Source of the DNA: Strigamia acuminata
Taxonomy: Eukaryota > Arthropoda > Chilopoda > Geophilomorpha > Linotaeniidae
Reading direction: 5' to 3'
Assembly (NCBI GenBank): GCA_949358305.1
Contig: OX442321.1
Location: forward strand, 3,559,605-3,623,604
Length of the DNA: 64,000 bases
Shown: positions 1-12,000 of the stretch, piece after piece
How positions within the stretch are numbered: position 1 is the stretch's first letter
Layout of the letters: each line of letters begins with the position of its first letter
Program-made: the position numbers and the translations under genes
Notes under the pieces: generated by a model
Told to the model about the DNA's origin: nothing
Databases searched by the model: none
Seen by the model: only the letters and a program-made list of their open reading frames with translations

Positions 1-162
1 CATCTAGTTGGGTTGAATTGTAAGGTTTCAGTTTCATTGTCACCGATGACACACACTATACAACAAAATTAAGCTCCTTTTTAACGAATTATTTTCTTCC
101 ATATTCAAATGCTTTTACTTACATGTGTGGAGCAAAAAGATCATGAATACCAGAAGAAACAT
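1..162 (-). CDS. 5' end of a divergent ionotropic receptor gene, running off the left edge
   Basis: Exon 1 is 123-162: ATG at 160-162, 13 codons plus one base, then GTAAG. It encodes a hydrophobic signal peptide starting MFLLVFMIF. Its 40-nt length and phase equal exon 1 of the nine IR genes to the right. After a 67-bp intron, exon 2 starts at 55 (acceptor TATAG) and runs off the window. It reads LCVIGDNETETLQFNPTR, which aligns residue for residue with LCSIGYN...VQFYTTR of the other copies. The gene is therefore a more distant relative on the same strand. Only about 31 residues are visible, so whether it is intact is unknown. Confidence 0.6.
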
Positions 163-556
163 TATGAATAACACCAAATAGTCTGAAGTTAAGAACGTAT
201 TAAATTAATGCAATCGTTCTTATTGCTGTGTCAAAAGGGCAAATAGTAGGAAGTTTAAACTCTGTTTCGCTCCTGAATGGCACCAATAATTTAACCGATC
301 ACAAATGAGGACGTGTATTGAAAAGCATTATCGATTTAACGAAACAGAATGTTTGACAAGCATTAAGCTGATGAAAATGTTTTGGTAAACAACACTCTTG
401 AGAATTGCTGATAAAAAGTAAATTGAGTTTTAGTGGTCATTGTGAACTCAATTCTATGTACGCCTACAACTTACTGGATGTTTATTGCTATTCTACAAAT
501 AGCTGAAATCGAAGCTGATGGTTGGTCTATTTTTTGCGCCTTAATTTAGCTGACCA
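163..556. repeat. Left arm of a large inverted repeat (partner 62786-63167)
   Basis: This is the 5' flank of the left-edge IR gene. It recurs in reverse orientation near the right end of the window, where it again lies directly upstream of an IR first exon. Matching landmarks include TAGGAAGTTTAAACTCTG, GACAAGCATTAAGCTGATG and the stretch ending TTTTTTGCGCCTTAATTTAGC. Identity looks high but with indels. Confidence 0.75.
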
Positions 557-3085
557 TAGGGGATTTGATTAGTTTCAGTTACACAGTTCTGCAATATTGA
601 AATAAGCCACAGACTAAAGTGTTATATTGAACGAAAACAAAATTGGTTTACTTCTGGATTAAATAGTTACATCGCTGGATACATTGAGATGCGAACAACA
701 TAAAAACGAAACTAAGGAGTGACCACGCCAAATATAGCTGCGCGCCACCACGTGACTACAAAATTAATTGCCCAGGCGAAGACCATAGCAGTCACAAGTC
801 AGCAACGAGCTTTGTGTAGAAATATTAGCTTTAATTATTTAGAAGGTAATTTGGCAGTTTGTCATTGAATTGAAAAAATAATACATGGTTGGGACCGCAG
901 AAGGACAATCGCTAGGCAATTAGCACAAGTTTAACACAAAAATTCGATACAGCGTGTTTCCATTTTCTTGGAAGAATTGATTAAGTTTGTTGACATTGTG
1001 CGAATTATTTGAGGACTGACATGACAGCTTCCTGTACGAGTTCTTTTCCTACAAATGAAGTTTTTTTTTAAATTTTATTTTAACCAAACTTGGGAAAAGT
1101 GTTTGCGATTCTAATATTTTAATCCAAAATTTGTTGGCAACTGAAATTATGAGCTAGTTTTTCTTGTAAGATTTATGTAACTCAAAATCAAACGGGGCAC
1201 ATTCGTTGGCATTTGTTTCGACTAATTGATATGATTACAATGGTCTCATTTGTATAATTTTATAAATAACGTTAGTTGTCGGTTAACCAAATAGTGGTAA
1301 TACAAATTTTCACCCGATGATACTACGGTCAGTCAATGCTCTAAATAAAGGTTACGACAGTTTGGCAACTGAAACCGGACTTTAGAGATAAGTTAGTTTA
1401 GTTTAACCAGTGGGTGCATTTTTTAGAAAATTTCAGAAAGTCTTTAATGGCAATAATGTATAAAACATATCGCAGTTTTGGCAAGTTTGATATGTTTGTT
1501 TTCATTTACGCTAACAATCACCTACCATGTTGTGAGAAAAGATTTTAGCTAAACAGTGAACTTGTGTGCAAGAGATAAAATAAAGTATGGAGTTGTGAGT
1601 TTTCTCAAATCAGTTAACATTTATTTATGTAAATATATGATTAAACTTATATAAGACCGACAAATGGCCAAATTAATATAATGCATTAACCTATACAAGT
1701 ACAATTTAATGGCCTGAACCCTAAAATAATATAATTTTGCAATGCTGTTCTATCGGTTCAGATAAGAGAAAAGCTTCCCTTTTATCTAGAAATAAAGAAT
1801 TATTGGTCCGATTTAACTTCTCGCTTGGTTCCATGGTTCTATAAGGATGTAATTTGTTATAATTATCATACGAGAGGTACGGTTGGCTTTGCTTGCATTG
1901 CCACAACTTTGGTTGGTCATTGATTTGGGTAACTGCTTGCAATTAGCGATCAATTGACCGCTTATAAATGCTAAGGAATTTATAAATGGAAGTTGGTTGG
2001 TATTTTGGTATTGTTATACACTAGTTTAGTAAATTCCACTTGTTATTCTGTAAAGTACAAAAATATTGGCATGTGGTCAAATCGTGATCCATTTTCACTA
2101 AGCTTTTCGGCAGCCGTAGTTTACTAGTGTCTGGCACGCATTGAGATGTTATAACTGTTGAGTTTTATCGTGCCCGATGGAACTTTTCCCGCGTCACCGG
2201 ACACAATCTCTCACGACCATACAGTCGTCACCAGGTACCTGGACATGGAGGCATTATAGCACCCATCTCCACATCAAGTGTACGCCGTGTGTAGTTTTTC
2301 ATAGGCCCACAGTAAAAGACAAAATGTTGTACAAACAGAATTCCTCCAATCTTTAAAAACAAAAACTGGGTACACAGGACCTAGTTCTCTTTTAGGAGAG
2401 AACAGGAACAGAATACTCAAGGCACATTTGGGATTAGGTCTTTTAACTTAACCTGACCTTTGTGCAGGTGTGAGGGGTGACATAATCCTAGTTTAATTGT
2501 TTGGTCTTGGTTATTACATATAAATATTCATTTATCTTTTATAAATACATAAAACACTTGTATTCATGTATTTAATTCATTAACTTGAATTTGCCGCTAT
2601 TTTAATACCAGATTGGAAGGGAATTGGAATGAAGAACTTTTCAGCACTGATTTTGAGTTGTAACTGAACTATATTTATTTTATTTATTCGAGGAGTTGCT
2701 AGGGAGAGAACCCTGACAACCACTATTGCCAAAGAGATAATAGATGCAATATTGAAGGTTCGAAGAATAAGGAATTTTGCCAATAGTTACTACTTAACAT
2801 ATGGGAACATCAAAGAATAAAGAATTCCACAGAATGAAGATAGATAAACATTATACAGAACTAATCTAATCACTGATGACAAGTAAGTTCCTAGGCATGC
2901 TCTAGACAGTCCAATATACGATTGACTTAATTGAACAAGTCATTACTCATTAATTTGCGTGTGTTAAATGCTTGGACAGATTTTGTTGAAAAGTCGTATG
3001 AACTTGACTCAATACAATAATAATCTGCAATTGACAAAATTAAGGTGCAACATTTCATGAATAAAACAAGAAGTGTGTATTGAAT
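557..3085. other. Intergenic, no gene seen
   Basis: AT-rich sequence with no convincing coding region; short open frames are spread over all frames without recognisable motifs. Positions 778-797 (GAAGACCATAGCAGTCACA) match the 3' end of the GC-rich LTR family found at 57671-58260. From about 2790 to 3085 the sequence is the common 3' flank of the IR genes, with the phrase GGGAACATCAAAGAATAAAG that recurs near 19607, 37760, 41745 and 54495. Confidence 0.5.
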
Positions 3086-6060
3086 TTACAAAATGAATTT
3101 AACAATAATCAATTCAAATACACCAATAATTAAAGACATTAAAATCACAACCATTAAGATTATAAAAGGTCCAATTATTTGACCAAACGAAACTGGATTA
3201 AAATGATCTACTAAACATTCCGGAGGCTTGGGAAAGACACGTTGATCGTCAACTGATAAGATTCCACACTCCTTCAGTAGTAAAATTCTGTTTAAGAAAA
3301 TATTTCAATTTTTGTTTGATAAAAAAAATAATTGCCATTTGTTTACTTGCGATTGAAATAATCCATGTAGGCAAATTGTTTTGAATATGCCAACGATACA
3401 GGTTCTCTGCCAACAGAATGAGATGCAACAGCAAAACTGCAATTTCCATAAATCAACTTTCGTGTCCAAATGAATCCAAATTTTCCACCATACGCCAACT
3501 CAATCCCATCACGAATAGTATAAACTTTTAAAACAGTTTTATTTTTGTACGGTGGTTTCTATTAAAAATAACTATTTTATAAAATTAAGCAAACAAAAAT
3601 TTTATCATAATACCTTGAATATTTCTTCAACACTACCGCCTTTTATAATCGCTGGCAAATAGTCTGTATTTTCGAACATGTCGTCAAGAGAGGAAAATGG
3701 AACTTTGATGTCCGTTGTTGCAAGCAAAGAAGTCAATGTGGAATTGTAACTAGCCCACAGCAACATCGAAAATGTGATATAGACTATGAAAATAATTTTT
3801 ATAGCTTTCAATGAAAAAGTATTGAAATTTCCTAAAACATAGTGAAGGCAAAGATATCAATTTTTTCGATCAAATTCCCGTAAATAGAGTATTAACCTTG
3901 TATCACAATTGGCCAAGATAGCAAGACAGTGTTAATTAAATTTAAAAAACAACTCTGATAATGTTTTATGCTTGATAAATGATTTGCTAATTCACTGATA
4001 AAAATAACCATCAAGCTTGTTGCAAATATGCACAGCCACATTTCTGTATTGAACTGTTGCAAATAGAAACCGTAATTCAATTCTCGCTGATCTAATTTTC
4101 TATACAAAATTTCAGCCAGAAATGGGTAGAATTGCGGTGAGAAGTTTACGTAATCTCTTCTCTGTCTGGTCATGCCAAGCCCAGTAGTAATGTCGGCCGT
4201 CTAAACAAAAGGAGAATCAATTTAAAATTCCAAATATCAATTTATTAGCTAATGATGTGTAATACACACCTCTTGTGTGAGATCACCTATCATCCCTGTC
4301 CAGCTTCCATTTATAAATGCTCCAGTTTGACCATGTTTGTTCCGAATGATTTTAAAACTTACAGGTTTTATGCAATTTATAGAATCAATCAGTCAATATT
4401 AATTAAATACGGAGTAACTTTATCTTTGTTTACATTTTACCTTGTGTTAAATTGAGTTTTAAAGATGTTAAAAACTTCCCCAAAATAACCACCAAGTACC
4501 ATTGAGTTGTTTACACGAGTTAATATAAGGTCTGGTTTAAACTACAGAAAACATTAAAAAATAGTTTGTTTACTGGAAATGTAGTTCTACAAAGATTTGG
4601 ACACGTATCCCTGTGTTATTTCGTGTTGATTCATTGTTCTGTGCACTGATTCGATGACAGCATTGCCTGCCAACTATTTTAAGCATGTTTATTACCTGTT
4701 GTCATCGCAGAATGCAGTGCCGCTGTATAGTATGGGGCACCGTCGGTGGCAAAACGCTCTGTACATGTGGATACGTGACCATTTTATCTTTGGTTCATGG
4801 TCCTACTTACCTCAACGACTGTTAATCTTATTTCTTTTTCCAAAAGCTGAATTTCTCCGTCCTTTTGGATATTTATAATCTTTTTTTCATCACTTTTAGA
4901 ATCCACACTTAAAAGTTAATCATTTTGAACACAACTTACAGATTGATTATCACAACTCAGTTGTAAAAAAGATTTTCCTGCATCAATTTTTTGCCATTTG
5001 TATCCCAAATACTGAAATTCGTTCTGCAATATAGAGCATATAATGATCCAGTAAGAGAAAGTTTCTGCACTAAAGCCAAATGAAAATTAATTCTAAATGC
5101 ACAACAAAAACCTAATACAGGAGTTTATCAATACCTTATGATGGAAACACTTTTCAGAAAATGATTTATTGAAGAAATTTAGTACTTTTGCAGTGGAAAT
5201 GTAAGTTTTGCCACAATGATTTGCTTTATTTCAGCTGATTAATTTTCATTTTAAAATGAAAACACTTAACTTAAGATGACTAATAAGTTGCATATTACTA
5301 ATTTGATGGTGCTCTACAACTTTGTAATTGGAAATTTTGTTCTATCTCGACCAGTTAGCGGGTTAGCGAATAAAAAGTGCATTGTTGCATGTCTGGCATA
5401 AAATTTGATTACACTATTGGATTCGTCATCCCTGCTTTGCTATAGGCTAGTCTTAAACGAAACACCCTGTAGATTCTTAAATGAAGGAATGTGAGTACTA
5501 AGATGATAATAACCATTACAGTATTTTCTCGAGTAAGAGCCATGGCTCTTATTCCTCCTGAGCTGCTGCTGTTAATCGAGGGCGACTCTTATTAAAATTA
5601 TTTATTATATTTTGATTAAAATTTCAATTTTTCTCATTGAAATTTCAGTTTGTTTTTAAAATTTTTCTATCTTCATAATCATCATCATCAACGAATAGTA
5701 GTCGCGGCTACTACTCAAGGGCGGCTCTTAATCGGCTCTTATCTCTTTAACAATGTTATCAATATAATCTTACCTCGGAATTACTTTTCAAAAAATCGTC
5801 TGAAAGCAAGGTTAAATGCTTGTAAAACACAATACCAGCCAGTATACAGTATACTATATGTCTATTTACCATTGTTTGAAATCGCAGTTACACTAGCACA
5901 TTTGGTTGTGTAGAATTGTACATTTTTAGTGTGATTGTAACCAATGGAACATACTGGAACAGAAAATGCAATTATTAATTTTGTATCATTTTCTTTTATA
6001 CTTAAAACATTTGAACTTACGTGTTTGGAGTGAAATAATTGCGAGTACAAGAAGATACAT
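3086..6060 (-). CDS. Ionotropic receptor (divergent IR), copy 1, apparently intact, 493 aa
   Basis: Exons in order of translation: 6021-6060, 5870-5953, 5785-5818, 4940-5069, 4811-4879, 4441-4541, 4270-4357, 3897-4200, 3614-3831, 3347-3558, 3086-3287. All introns are GT-AG and phases agree; the sum is 1482 nt. The product starts MYLLVLAIISLQT (signal peptide). S1 contains WTGMIGDL (about residues 171-178) and TRQRRDYVNFS (193-203), which keeps the arginine that in glutamate receptors contacts the ligand carboxylate. M1 is about 236-258, the pore loop ends WPIVIQG (283), M3 carries SYNSTLTSLLA (310-320) and M4 is about 464-489. IRs are ligand-gated cation channels, usually chemosensory. Most introns are 51-83 bp. 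The 715-bp intron 3 has gained an inverted-repeat element. Ligand and co-receptor are not inferable. Confidence 0.85.
5518..5756. mobile_element. Small inverted-repeat element inside intron 3 of IR copy 1
   Basis: The left end reads CAGTATTTTCTCGAGTAAGAG followed by GGCTCTTATT; the right end contains GGCGGCTCTTAATCGGCTCTT. These oppose each other as degenerate terminal inverted repeats built from AAGAGCC words. This insert largely explains why intron 3 is longer than in copies 3 and 6. No coding capacity. Exact ends are uncertain. Confidence 0.45.
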
Positions 6061-7040
6061 TATGAGCTCTTTAAGTTAGGTATTACCCCTGTAGTACAAT
6101 AGTTTTTTCAGCCCCTTTGTTCTTTCGCCAAGTGTAGAGAAAGATGTTGGTACGTCAAAATGCAATCCTGTATTGCACAATTTTTACACATGTTCTTAGG
6201 TGGTTCCAAATTTAAACCAGTAAGTAATACAACTAACAATGCCATTTTAAGCAAAATACATATTTTTTGGTATTTTTTTTAGTGGCGAATGGACTCAATA
6301 TCAACCGCTGTCCATGTCGTAAAGAGATCAAGTGGACAGCGAGATTGAACCTCTGCCGTACCTTTGCACAGGTGTTGTCAGTTATTTTAACTTTATACAA
6401 TTGAACATTTATGTGATAATTTCTTGATTTGGACTAAAAAGTTCTCTAGAGTTGAGAAAAAAATGTTCCACGTTGAAATTAACAATCCTCGATGTTTAGT
6501 GTAAAATATCTCCATCAGTGCTACTGAAATTGCTTGAAAGCATGGCGGAATGATTGAAAGCAATACTACAAGCTAAAGGAGGGCCAACAAAGCATTAACA
6601 GTCATTGTTGTAAGATTTCTAGATGGTTAACAGAGTTTGTTAACTTACTTTTGTCTCTTAATTTATGTCACTTCAAAAAGTAATTTTTCTCCAGAACTAA
6701 TTGATATATTTTCATAAAATTTTAGGTAAACAAAGCAGAACGTTAGACCTGAATACACTTATTCAGCTAAAATTACATTGGTTTTCCTCTTTTTTTCCCC
6801 CAACATACAGCAAAGAGATTCAACATGTCCCAATTTAACTTTTTTTTTTTTTTTTTTTAACTGATTCTGTTAGTACTCGGTTAGTACTTATTTATAATGC
6901 TCAAATTGCCTTTTTTATTGGTCTAGAGAAACCACAATACCGATTTAACCTTACTAATAAGTAATGAAGAAGCAATGTTCATGGAGGCATCCATTACAGG
7001 AAATGGAAATGATGTCATTAAAATTCCTGGATGACCATGT
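6061..7040. other. 5' flank of IR copy 1, shared with the flanks of the 29.3-kb and 57.4-kb loci
   Basis: Immediately upstream of the start codon the sequence TATTACCCCTGTAGTACAAT matches TATTACCCCGGTAGTACAAT at about 29316 and a close relative at about 57416. Similarity resumes around 6290-6370 (CTCAATATCAACCGCTGTCC) with 57625-57665 and, beyond an LTR insertion, 58265-58310. No gene is seen in the rest; 6840-6860 is a T-rich run. Confidence 0.55.
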
Positions 7041-7478
7041 GATTTTTTCCGACCTTTAAAGACCTTTCCCAACCTTCAACAACGTTTCCTGACATTCCCC
7101 AACTTTCACCGACCTTTTCTAACATTCAACGACCTTTTCCAACCTTCCCCGTCTTTCAAAGAACTTTTCCGACCTTCACTGACCTTTCACGACCTTCCCT
7201 GACCTTTCCCGATCTTTTCCAACTTTCAAAGACCTTTTCTGACCTTCCCAAACCTTCAACGACTTTCAATGACCTTCCCCAACCTTCAATGACCTTCCCC
7301 AACCTTCAACGACCTTCCACGACCTTCCCCGACCTTCAACAACATTCCCCGACCTTCAACGACCTTCCCCGACCTTCAATGACCTTTTTCGACCTTCAAC
7401 AACCTTTCTCGACCTTCAAAGACCTTTCCCTACCTTCAACGACTTTCCCCGACCTTCAACGACTTTTCTCGATTTTTT
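7041..7478. repeat. Pyrimidine-rich minisatellite, CTTCAACGACCTTCCCCGAC-like
   Basis: Dozens of degenerate copies of a short word (GACCTT plus TCCCC or CAACGA) run in tandem, with higher-order spacing near 12 and 24 bp. The open frame across it (start near 7289) is a product of the repeat and not a gene. Confidence 0.85.
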
Positions 7479-7511
7479 GGCTGTTTTTGATAACTATTCC
7501 GTATATAGAAA

Positions 7512-8383
7512 CAGTAGCTGCATTCAAAAATTAAAACACTTTGTGTTTTAGTTTAATTTTAAAACAAAAATGACATCATTTCCTGTCTATAAAACTAAAA
7601 TTGGTAAAAATACAAATTAAAATACAATTTTACTAAACTCTATTTTACTTCAATTTTAAGTGCAGTTATGCATTACATTTGTATACAAAGTTTTGTTAAA
7701 ATTGAAGCAAAATGAAGTTAAAATCCAAGCACTCAAAAAATAAAATGTTATCTGTATTTACATGACATCACTTCACAACTTAAGACATCACTTCCTGTTT
7801 TCTTTTAAATATTTGTGCAACACACACATAAAACATAAATACAAAAATTTTGAATTTTAATTTCTGAAGAATTTTCATGAAAATAGGAAACTCACATGTG
7901 ACCATGTATCTTTAATTTTATATCATTCTTATTCAAACCATAAACTTTAATATTTTTCTAACTAAGATTGATAATAAATATTACTTACATGCTTTATTAA
8001 TAATTTCTTCTTTCTTTCTGCATGTCATATCCAATGACTTCATCTTTGAATTGATGCTATCAATGACCTCTGGTGCCAGTTGGTCATACTCTTTAAAAAT
8101 TTCTATCTCCCTTCTACCAACAAGGCATAAAAATTTTAAATCCCACTAAAAATAATAACATTCCAACAATTCATACTTCTTTCTAATCACTTGAAGAGTA
8201 TTATATGCTACATTTTGGTATTGATTACACATCAGGTGATCAATGATGTCATGTAAAAGTTATCACATGTTGTCAATTTTATAAAATAGAGTTAAAATTC
8301 TCACACTCAAATTTTAAACTTAAAATACACTTAAACTACAATTGTTAAAACACAAATATTTTAATTTTTGAATGCAGCTACTG
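7512..8383. mobile_element. Non-autonomous DNA element with about 25-bp terminal inverted repeats
   Basis: The left end CAGTAGCTGCATTCAAAAAT is mirrored at the right end as ATTTTTGAATGCAGCTACTG. The element splits a sequence (TATAGAAACAG...GTTTTCGATGCTCC) that is continuous at about 31370-31420 and 59490-59545, so an empty site is available for comparison. The interior is AT-rich and noncoding. The direct repeat at the ends is unclear (possibly AAA). Confidence 0.7.
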
Positions 8384-8610
8384 AAATCTTAAAGTTTGAA
8401 TGCCCTTAATGTTTTCGATGCTCCAAATTTAAAACTTAAAAGCATGCACACATTTTTTTCTACAGCGACACTACTCATCATCCGCCCATTACTGATCGCC
8501 GCCGCTGCACCAGACATTGTAAGCGATCAATGCCTTTCCGCGCTCATTTCTGTCTTTTGGACGCGAGGAGATTTGTGATTTTAAATTTTAATATTAATCC
8601 CCTCCCACAA

Positions 8611-8631
8611 ATAACCTAACCTAACCTAACC
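8611..8631. repeat. Short interstitial telomere-like run (TTAGG)n
   Basis: Four tandem units of AACCT, the complement of the arthropod telomere unit TTAGG. The run is short, so it may be chance or a scar of end joining rather than a telomere remnant. Confidence 0.45.
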
Positions 8632-8700
8632 GGATAATCGTGCACAAGAAAATTGTGATTATCGCTTACAATGTCTGGTGCAGTGGCGGCGATGATAATA

Positions 8701-9064
8701 CCGTATATCTTCCATTTGTCCGCGGGTCTCTATTTGCCCGCGGACCTCTAACAACGCGCGGGGGAAAAGTCTTTGGTGCAAATAGCGCGCAGACCTCTAA
8801 CAACGCGCGGGTTCAAAACGTTTTGCATACGTTTCGGCCGAAAATTACCAAAATGTATGGGAAACGTTTCATTTGTGCCACTTTTTTTGCTGTTTTTCGT
8901 TCAAATATGTTCAAAAAACCCAGCATCGGCCAATTGGCCAATGCCGGGTTTTTTGAACGTATAAATAACCTGCGGTCTCTAATACCGCGTAGGCCTCCAA
9001 TTGCGCGCGAGATAAAAAAAAATTTGGCAAATAGCGCACGAGGGCGCTATTGGAAGATATACGG
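8701..9064. mobile_element. MITE with CCGTATATCTTCCA inverted ends and TA target duplication
   Basis: The element starts CCGTATATCTTCCATTTG and ends with the complement of CCGTATATCTTCCAATAG, flanked on both sides by TA. The subterminal region has repeated CGCGGG/CTAACAACGCGCGGG words. Small size, TA duplication and lack of coding capacity fit a non-autonomous Tc1/mariner-like element; the superfamily is an inference. Confidence 0.75.
8909..8958. repeat. 50-bp near-perfect palindrome nested in the MITE
   Basis: The arms run from GTTCAAAAAACCC to GGGTTTTTTGAAC around the centre GGCCAATTGGCC, with only one or two mismatched pairs. It could fold as a hairpin with no loop. It may be a nested miniature element. 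Confidence 0.8.
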
Positions 9065-9400
9065 TACTTTGAAACACTCTCGTGTTGTTTTTGTTTTTGC
9101 AGTTTTTGGTGATATTTTATGGCTGTTTTGATGTCCAAATTCGGTTTATAGAAACTACTTCATAAACAATAAACCAATAAACACAAACTTACGTTCCAGA
9201 CAGCAGATTGATTCAAATTTACTTTGGACATCACATTTTTTTGTCCTATTCAGACATTTGCATTAAAGTCGTAGCGGAAGTAAATACAACTGCTGTGAAA
9301 AAAGCAGTTTTCTGATAGCAGTAATCACGGCCACAGAAACAGAAGATTTAGCTATATATTTTGCATAATTTTCTTTTATATTTAAAACGGTTAAACTTAC

Positions 9401-9440
9401 ACGTTTGGTGTGATATGATTCCGAGTACAAGAAGATACAT
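9401..9440 (-). pseudogene. Orphan first exon of an IR gene
   Basis: It encodes MYLLVLGIISHQT and is followed by the usual donor GTGTAAG-like sequence, at the same 40-nt length as other first exons. The next intron is recognisable, but exon 2 breaks off after the acceptor-like TTCTGT and no other IR exon follows. The upstream flank (9441-9640) matches that of IR copy 5 (40760-40920). Confidence 0.75.
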
Positions 9441-9774
9441 AAAGAGCCCTTGTCAGTAAACGTTCTGTAGTTACAAGGTATTAATAGAATAGATATTGCA
9501 ATGAAATTCAATAAAAAGCTTTTAAACTTGACTGACAGTCTAGTACGTATTTGATACCCGCAAAGTGGTCAAACCGCAAAATCAATTGTGGCTGTTAAAA
9601 TATTTAAATAGTTCCTAGGATTCAATTTGCTGGAGAAACAAGAAAAAATAGTTTTTTTGAGCTTTCCATTTTATTGATTTTACATTTTGGGTTTGCAGTA
9701 TCTTTTTACAAGAAATCAAAACACATTTTGTATGCGTTTACTGTATAATGCAAGGAAAATGAATACGGTACATT

Positions 9775-9945
9775 TTAAAATTTCGTCTTAGGTCTCTTTA
9801 CAATCCATTCTTTGATTCCTGGAAAGTCATGAATTTTTCCGATTAGCTCATTTCAGACCTTTTACTTGTCCTCTGCACAAACTTCTGGATAATCTTGTCT
9901 GAACTCATAGATCGTGTTGGCCACAGCAATATCCGCCCAGGTCAA
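9775..9945 (-). pseudogene. Sigma-class glutathione S-transferase, last-exon remnant
   Basis: After an acceptor TATAG, the minus strand reads LTWADIAVANTIYEF, then RQDYPEVCAEDK, two in-frame stops, NELIGKIHDFPGIKEW and IVKRPKTKF before the terminal stop. The LTWAD helix, the YP turn, the P-x-IKxW element and the RPxTxF tail are the C-terminal signature of sigma-type GST/prostaglandin D synthase proteins. Two internal stops (TAA, TGA) and no upstream GST exons make it a pseudogene. It lies 5' of the orphan IR exon on the same strand, as do the other three copies relative to their IR genes. Confidence 0.75.
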
Positions 9946-10306
9946 CTATAAGAAAGTCTAAAATGTGCGTCTAATTCTTTTATATGCAAAAGTGGTCATA
10001 ACAATTGATGCTGCCTAGTCATGCCCAGCTTGCTGCTAGGGTTGAGAGTGACCAGTTCTAATTGCGATCACCAGAGGGATTAGTCAAGTCACTTTTTATT
10101 AGGGACTGGCTGCAACTGATCAGGACGATTAAGATACAACTATACTCCAAACCGATACAATGTTGACCTATTTCCAATTGGTTGAGCCGACTTACGCCTA
10201 ACTGGACTGTGCTCTAATATGCGGAAGAGTAGTTCTATGTCAAAGCATCACCTTTGCCAATGAAACAAGTGTTGGTAATCAATCAAAATGTCTTTAGTTC
10301 AATTAT
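9946..10306. other. No gene seen
   Basis: Unique-looking sequence between the GST remnant and the LTR; presumably the decayed intron of the GST copy followed by other DNA. Confidence 0.4.
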
Positions 10307-10815
10307 TGTGACTGGTCTTACCCACTGCAGTATGGGGATTGACTACAATGGAAGGGACGCATACTCACGTAAGACCGAGACAGGGACTCCAGATTGTTGG
10401 GTTTCGGCCTTTAATTCCGTTGTCTAGGGGTTGGAATCCTCTATCTCCCTTGTGTGGCAGTGCTATTAGGCAAGCTACACCAGCAACCGGCTCGTCACAC
10501 ACAGGACCTGAGTCCCATGGATGACATGGTCAGTTACTCTGGACGATCATTCTATCGCACTTACCTTGTGCGATCTATGTGACCACTCATGGAGGCTGCA
10601 ACAGGCACCGCGCCATGTTACTGAGCGTTAACGTGGTGTATGTGAGAGGAGCAGAGTCAGCAGCAAGCAGGGTTGCTTCTGCTGGCGTTGGAACCGCAAC
10701 AGCACACACTTCTCTTCCGAGTACCACACGTCCTTAGTCTCTGCTCTCCCAAAAACGTCTCTTTCTCACCACACCACTCAGCTTCCTTTTCCCCAACTAG
10801 GCCAGTCCACTCCAC
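10307..10815 (-). mobile_element. LTR of the GC-rich LTR family, minus orientation, truncated
   Basis: Its plus-strand left end TGTGACTGGTCTTACCC is the complement of the 3' end of the full LTR at 57671-58260 (GAAGACCATACCAGTCACA). The complement of 10760-10815 matches the purine-rich GCTGAGTGGTGTGG segment near the 5' side of the copy at 18931. It is cut off by a G-rich segment at about 10816. Short open frames inside are incidental. Confidence 0.6.
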
Positions 10816-10960
10816 AAGGGGGGGGGGGTACACTATTATTTGGGGCAAGTAAAGTTAAGAGAGTGCTTGAGTTTACTTGGGGGGGGGGGGTTTGGTTGGG
10901 TGGGGGCGAATTAAAGCAATTTATGAGGAAATGAGCCAAAAATGGGAGGGGGGAATAATT
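10816..10960. repeat. G-run-rich segment related to the ends of the 60.3-61.1 kb element
   Basis: Runs of 10-11 G separated by phrases such as AAGTAAAGTTA, TTTGGTTGGG and AAATGGGAGG resemble 60950-61085. It is a likely solitary end of the same MULE-like element and has G-quadruplex potential. Confidence 0.5.
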
Positions 10961-11330
10961 TGTTGCCCTGTTATATTTATGGAAAACAATAAACACACCG
11001 TTGTTATTTACAAGACAACGAAAAAGTCAGGTTTACTTCGTTAGTGAGAAACATTTTACACAGTTGAAAAAACAAAACTAAAACTAACATGACGTATTAT
11101 GGCGTATTTTTCCGCCAGAGACATTAAACACCGATTAGTGGAATTAAACGGAAGGAAAACATCAACACTATCCAACCTGTACAGATTAGTTTTCTCTCTC
11201 TCTCTCTCTCTCTCTCTAAGATGGGCATAAAATGACCCTGATTCTCTGCACGTGCAATCCGAATTCCACTGGATTACAACGGAATCTGGCAAACACATGT
11301 TTTTGGCCACAACAAAGATGGCTGCTGCAG
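10961..11330. other. No gene seen; contains a (CT)n microsatellite
   Basis: A CT microsatellite sits at about 11190-11216. Nothing else is recognisable. Confidence 0.5.
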
Positions 11331-11695
11331 CATATTTTGATTAATTTTATAAACATTTAGATTAATTTTATAAACATTTAGATTAATTTTATAGACATTT
11401 AGATTGATTTTATAAACATTTACATTAATTTTATAGACATTTACATTAATTTTATAGACATTTACATTAATTTTATAGACATTTACATTAATTTTATAAA
11501 CATTTACATTAATTTTATAAACAAAAAAAATTGATTTTATAAACATTTAGATTGATTTTATAAACATTTAGATTAATTTTATAAACATTTAGATTGATTT
11601 TATAAACATTTAGATTAATTTTATAAACATTTAGATTGATTTTATAAGCATTTAAATTGATTTTATAAATATTTAGATTGATTTTATATATATTT
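11331..11695. repeat. Minisatellite with a 21-bp unit
   Basis: About 17 units of ATTTTATAAACATTTAGATTA with few variants. Because 21 is a multiple of three and few stops occur, the minus strand gives a long repetitive open frame that should not be read as a protein. Confidence 0.9.
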
Positions 11696-12000
11696 CACCA
11701 ACACACAACATTGAGTTTATGTCCTCTAGACTCCTAAGGTGGGTCTTTTTTGACTCAGTTAATCTTTAATTCCAAATTACAGACAAAATAAAAAAAATTA
11801 AAAAAGTTTCAATTGTTGTGTAATGTTGTGATGATTACAAATCAGTATTTTTTAATGTTCACAATAGATGGCGCTGTTTAACAAACGCGCGTAATTCAAA
11901 CTCGATAAAATTAAAAAAGAGTAATAAATTATTACTTGGACACGGTGAATAAAATATAACTATTTTATTCAATATGAACTAAGTATTATTTACTTGACAA

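Noticed and set aside
4880-4907. Longer exon 5 in IR copy 1 starting at TGTGGATTC
   Set aside because: That start breaks the phase with exon 4, and the corresponding longer reading in copy 2 meets a phase conflict. Starting after AAAAAAAG keeps phase 0 in all copies.
7289-7534. Open frame rich in Pro, Thr, Phe and Leu
   Set aside because: It is the translation of a degenerate pyrimidine minisatellite.
8611-8631. TTAGG run as a chromosome end
   Set aside because: Only four units, embedded in ordinary sequence on both sides.
11274-11546. Open frame of repeated KINVNVY-like heptads
   Set aside because: The 21-bp minisatellite unit is a multiple of three, which creates a spurious repetitive frame.
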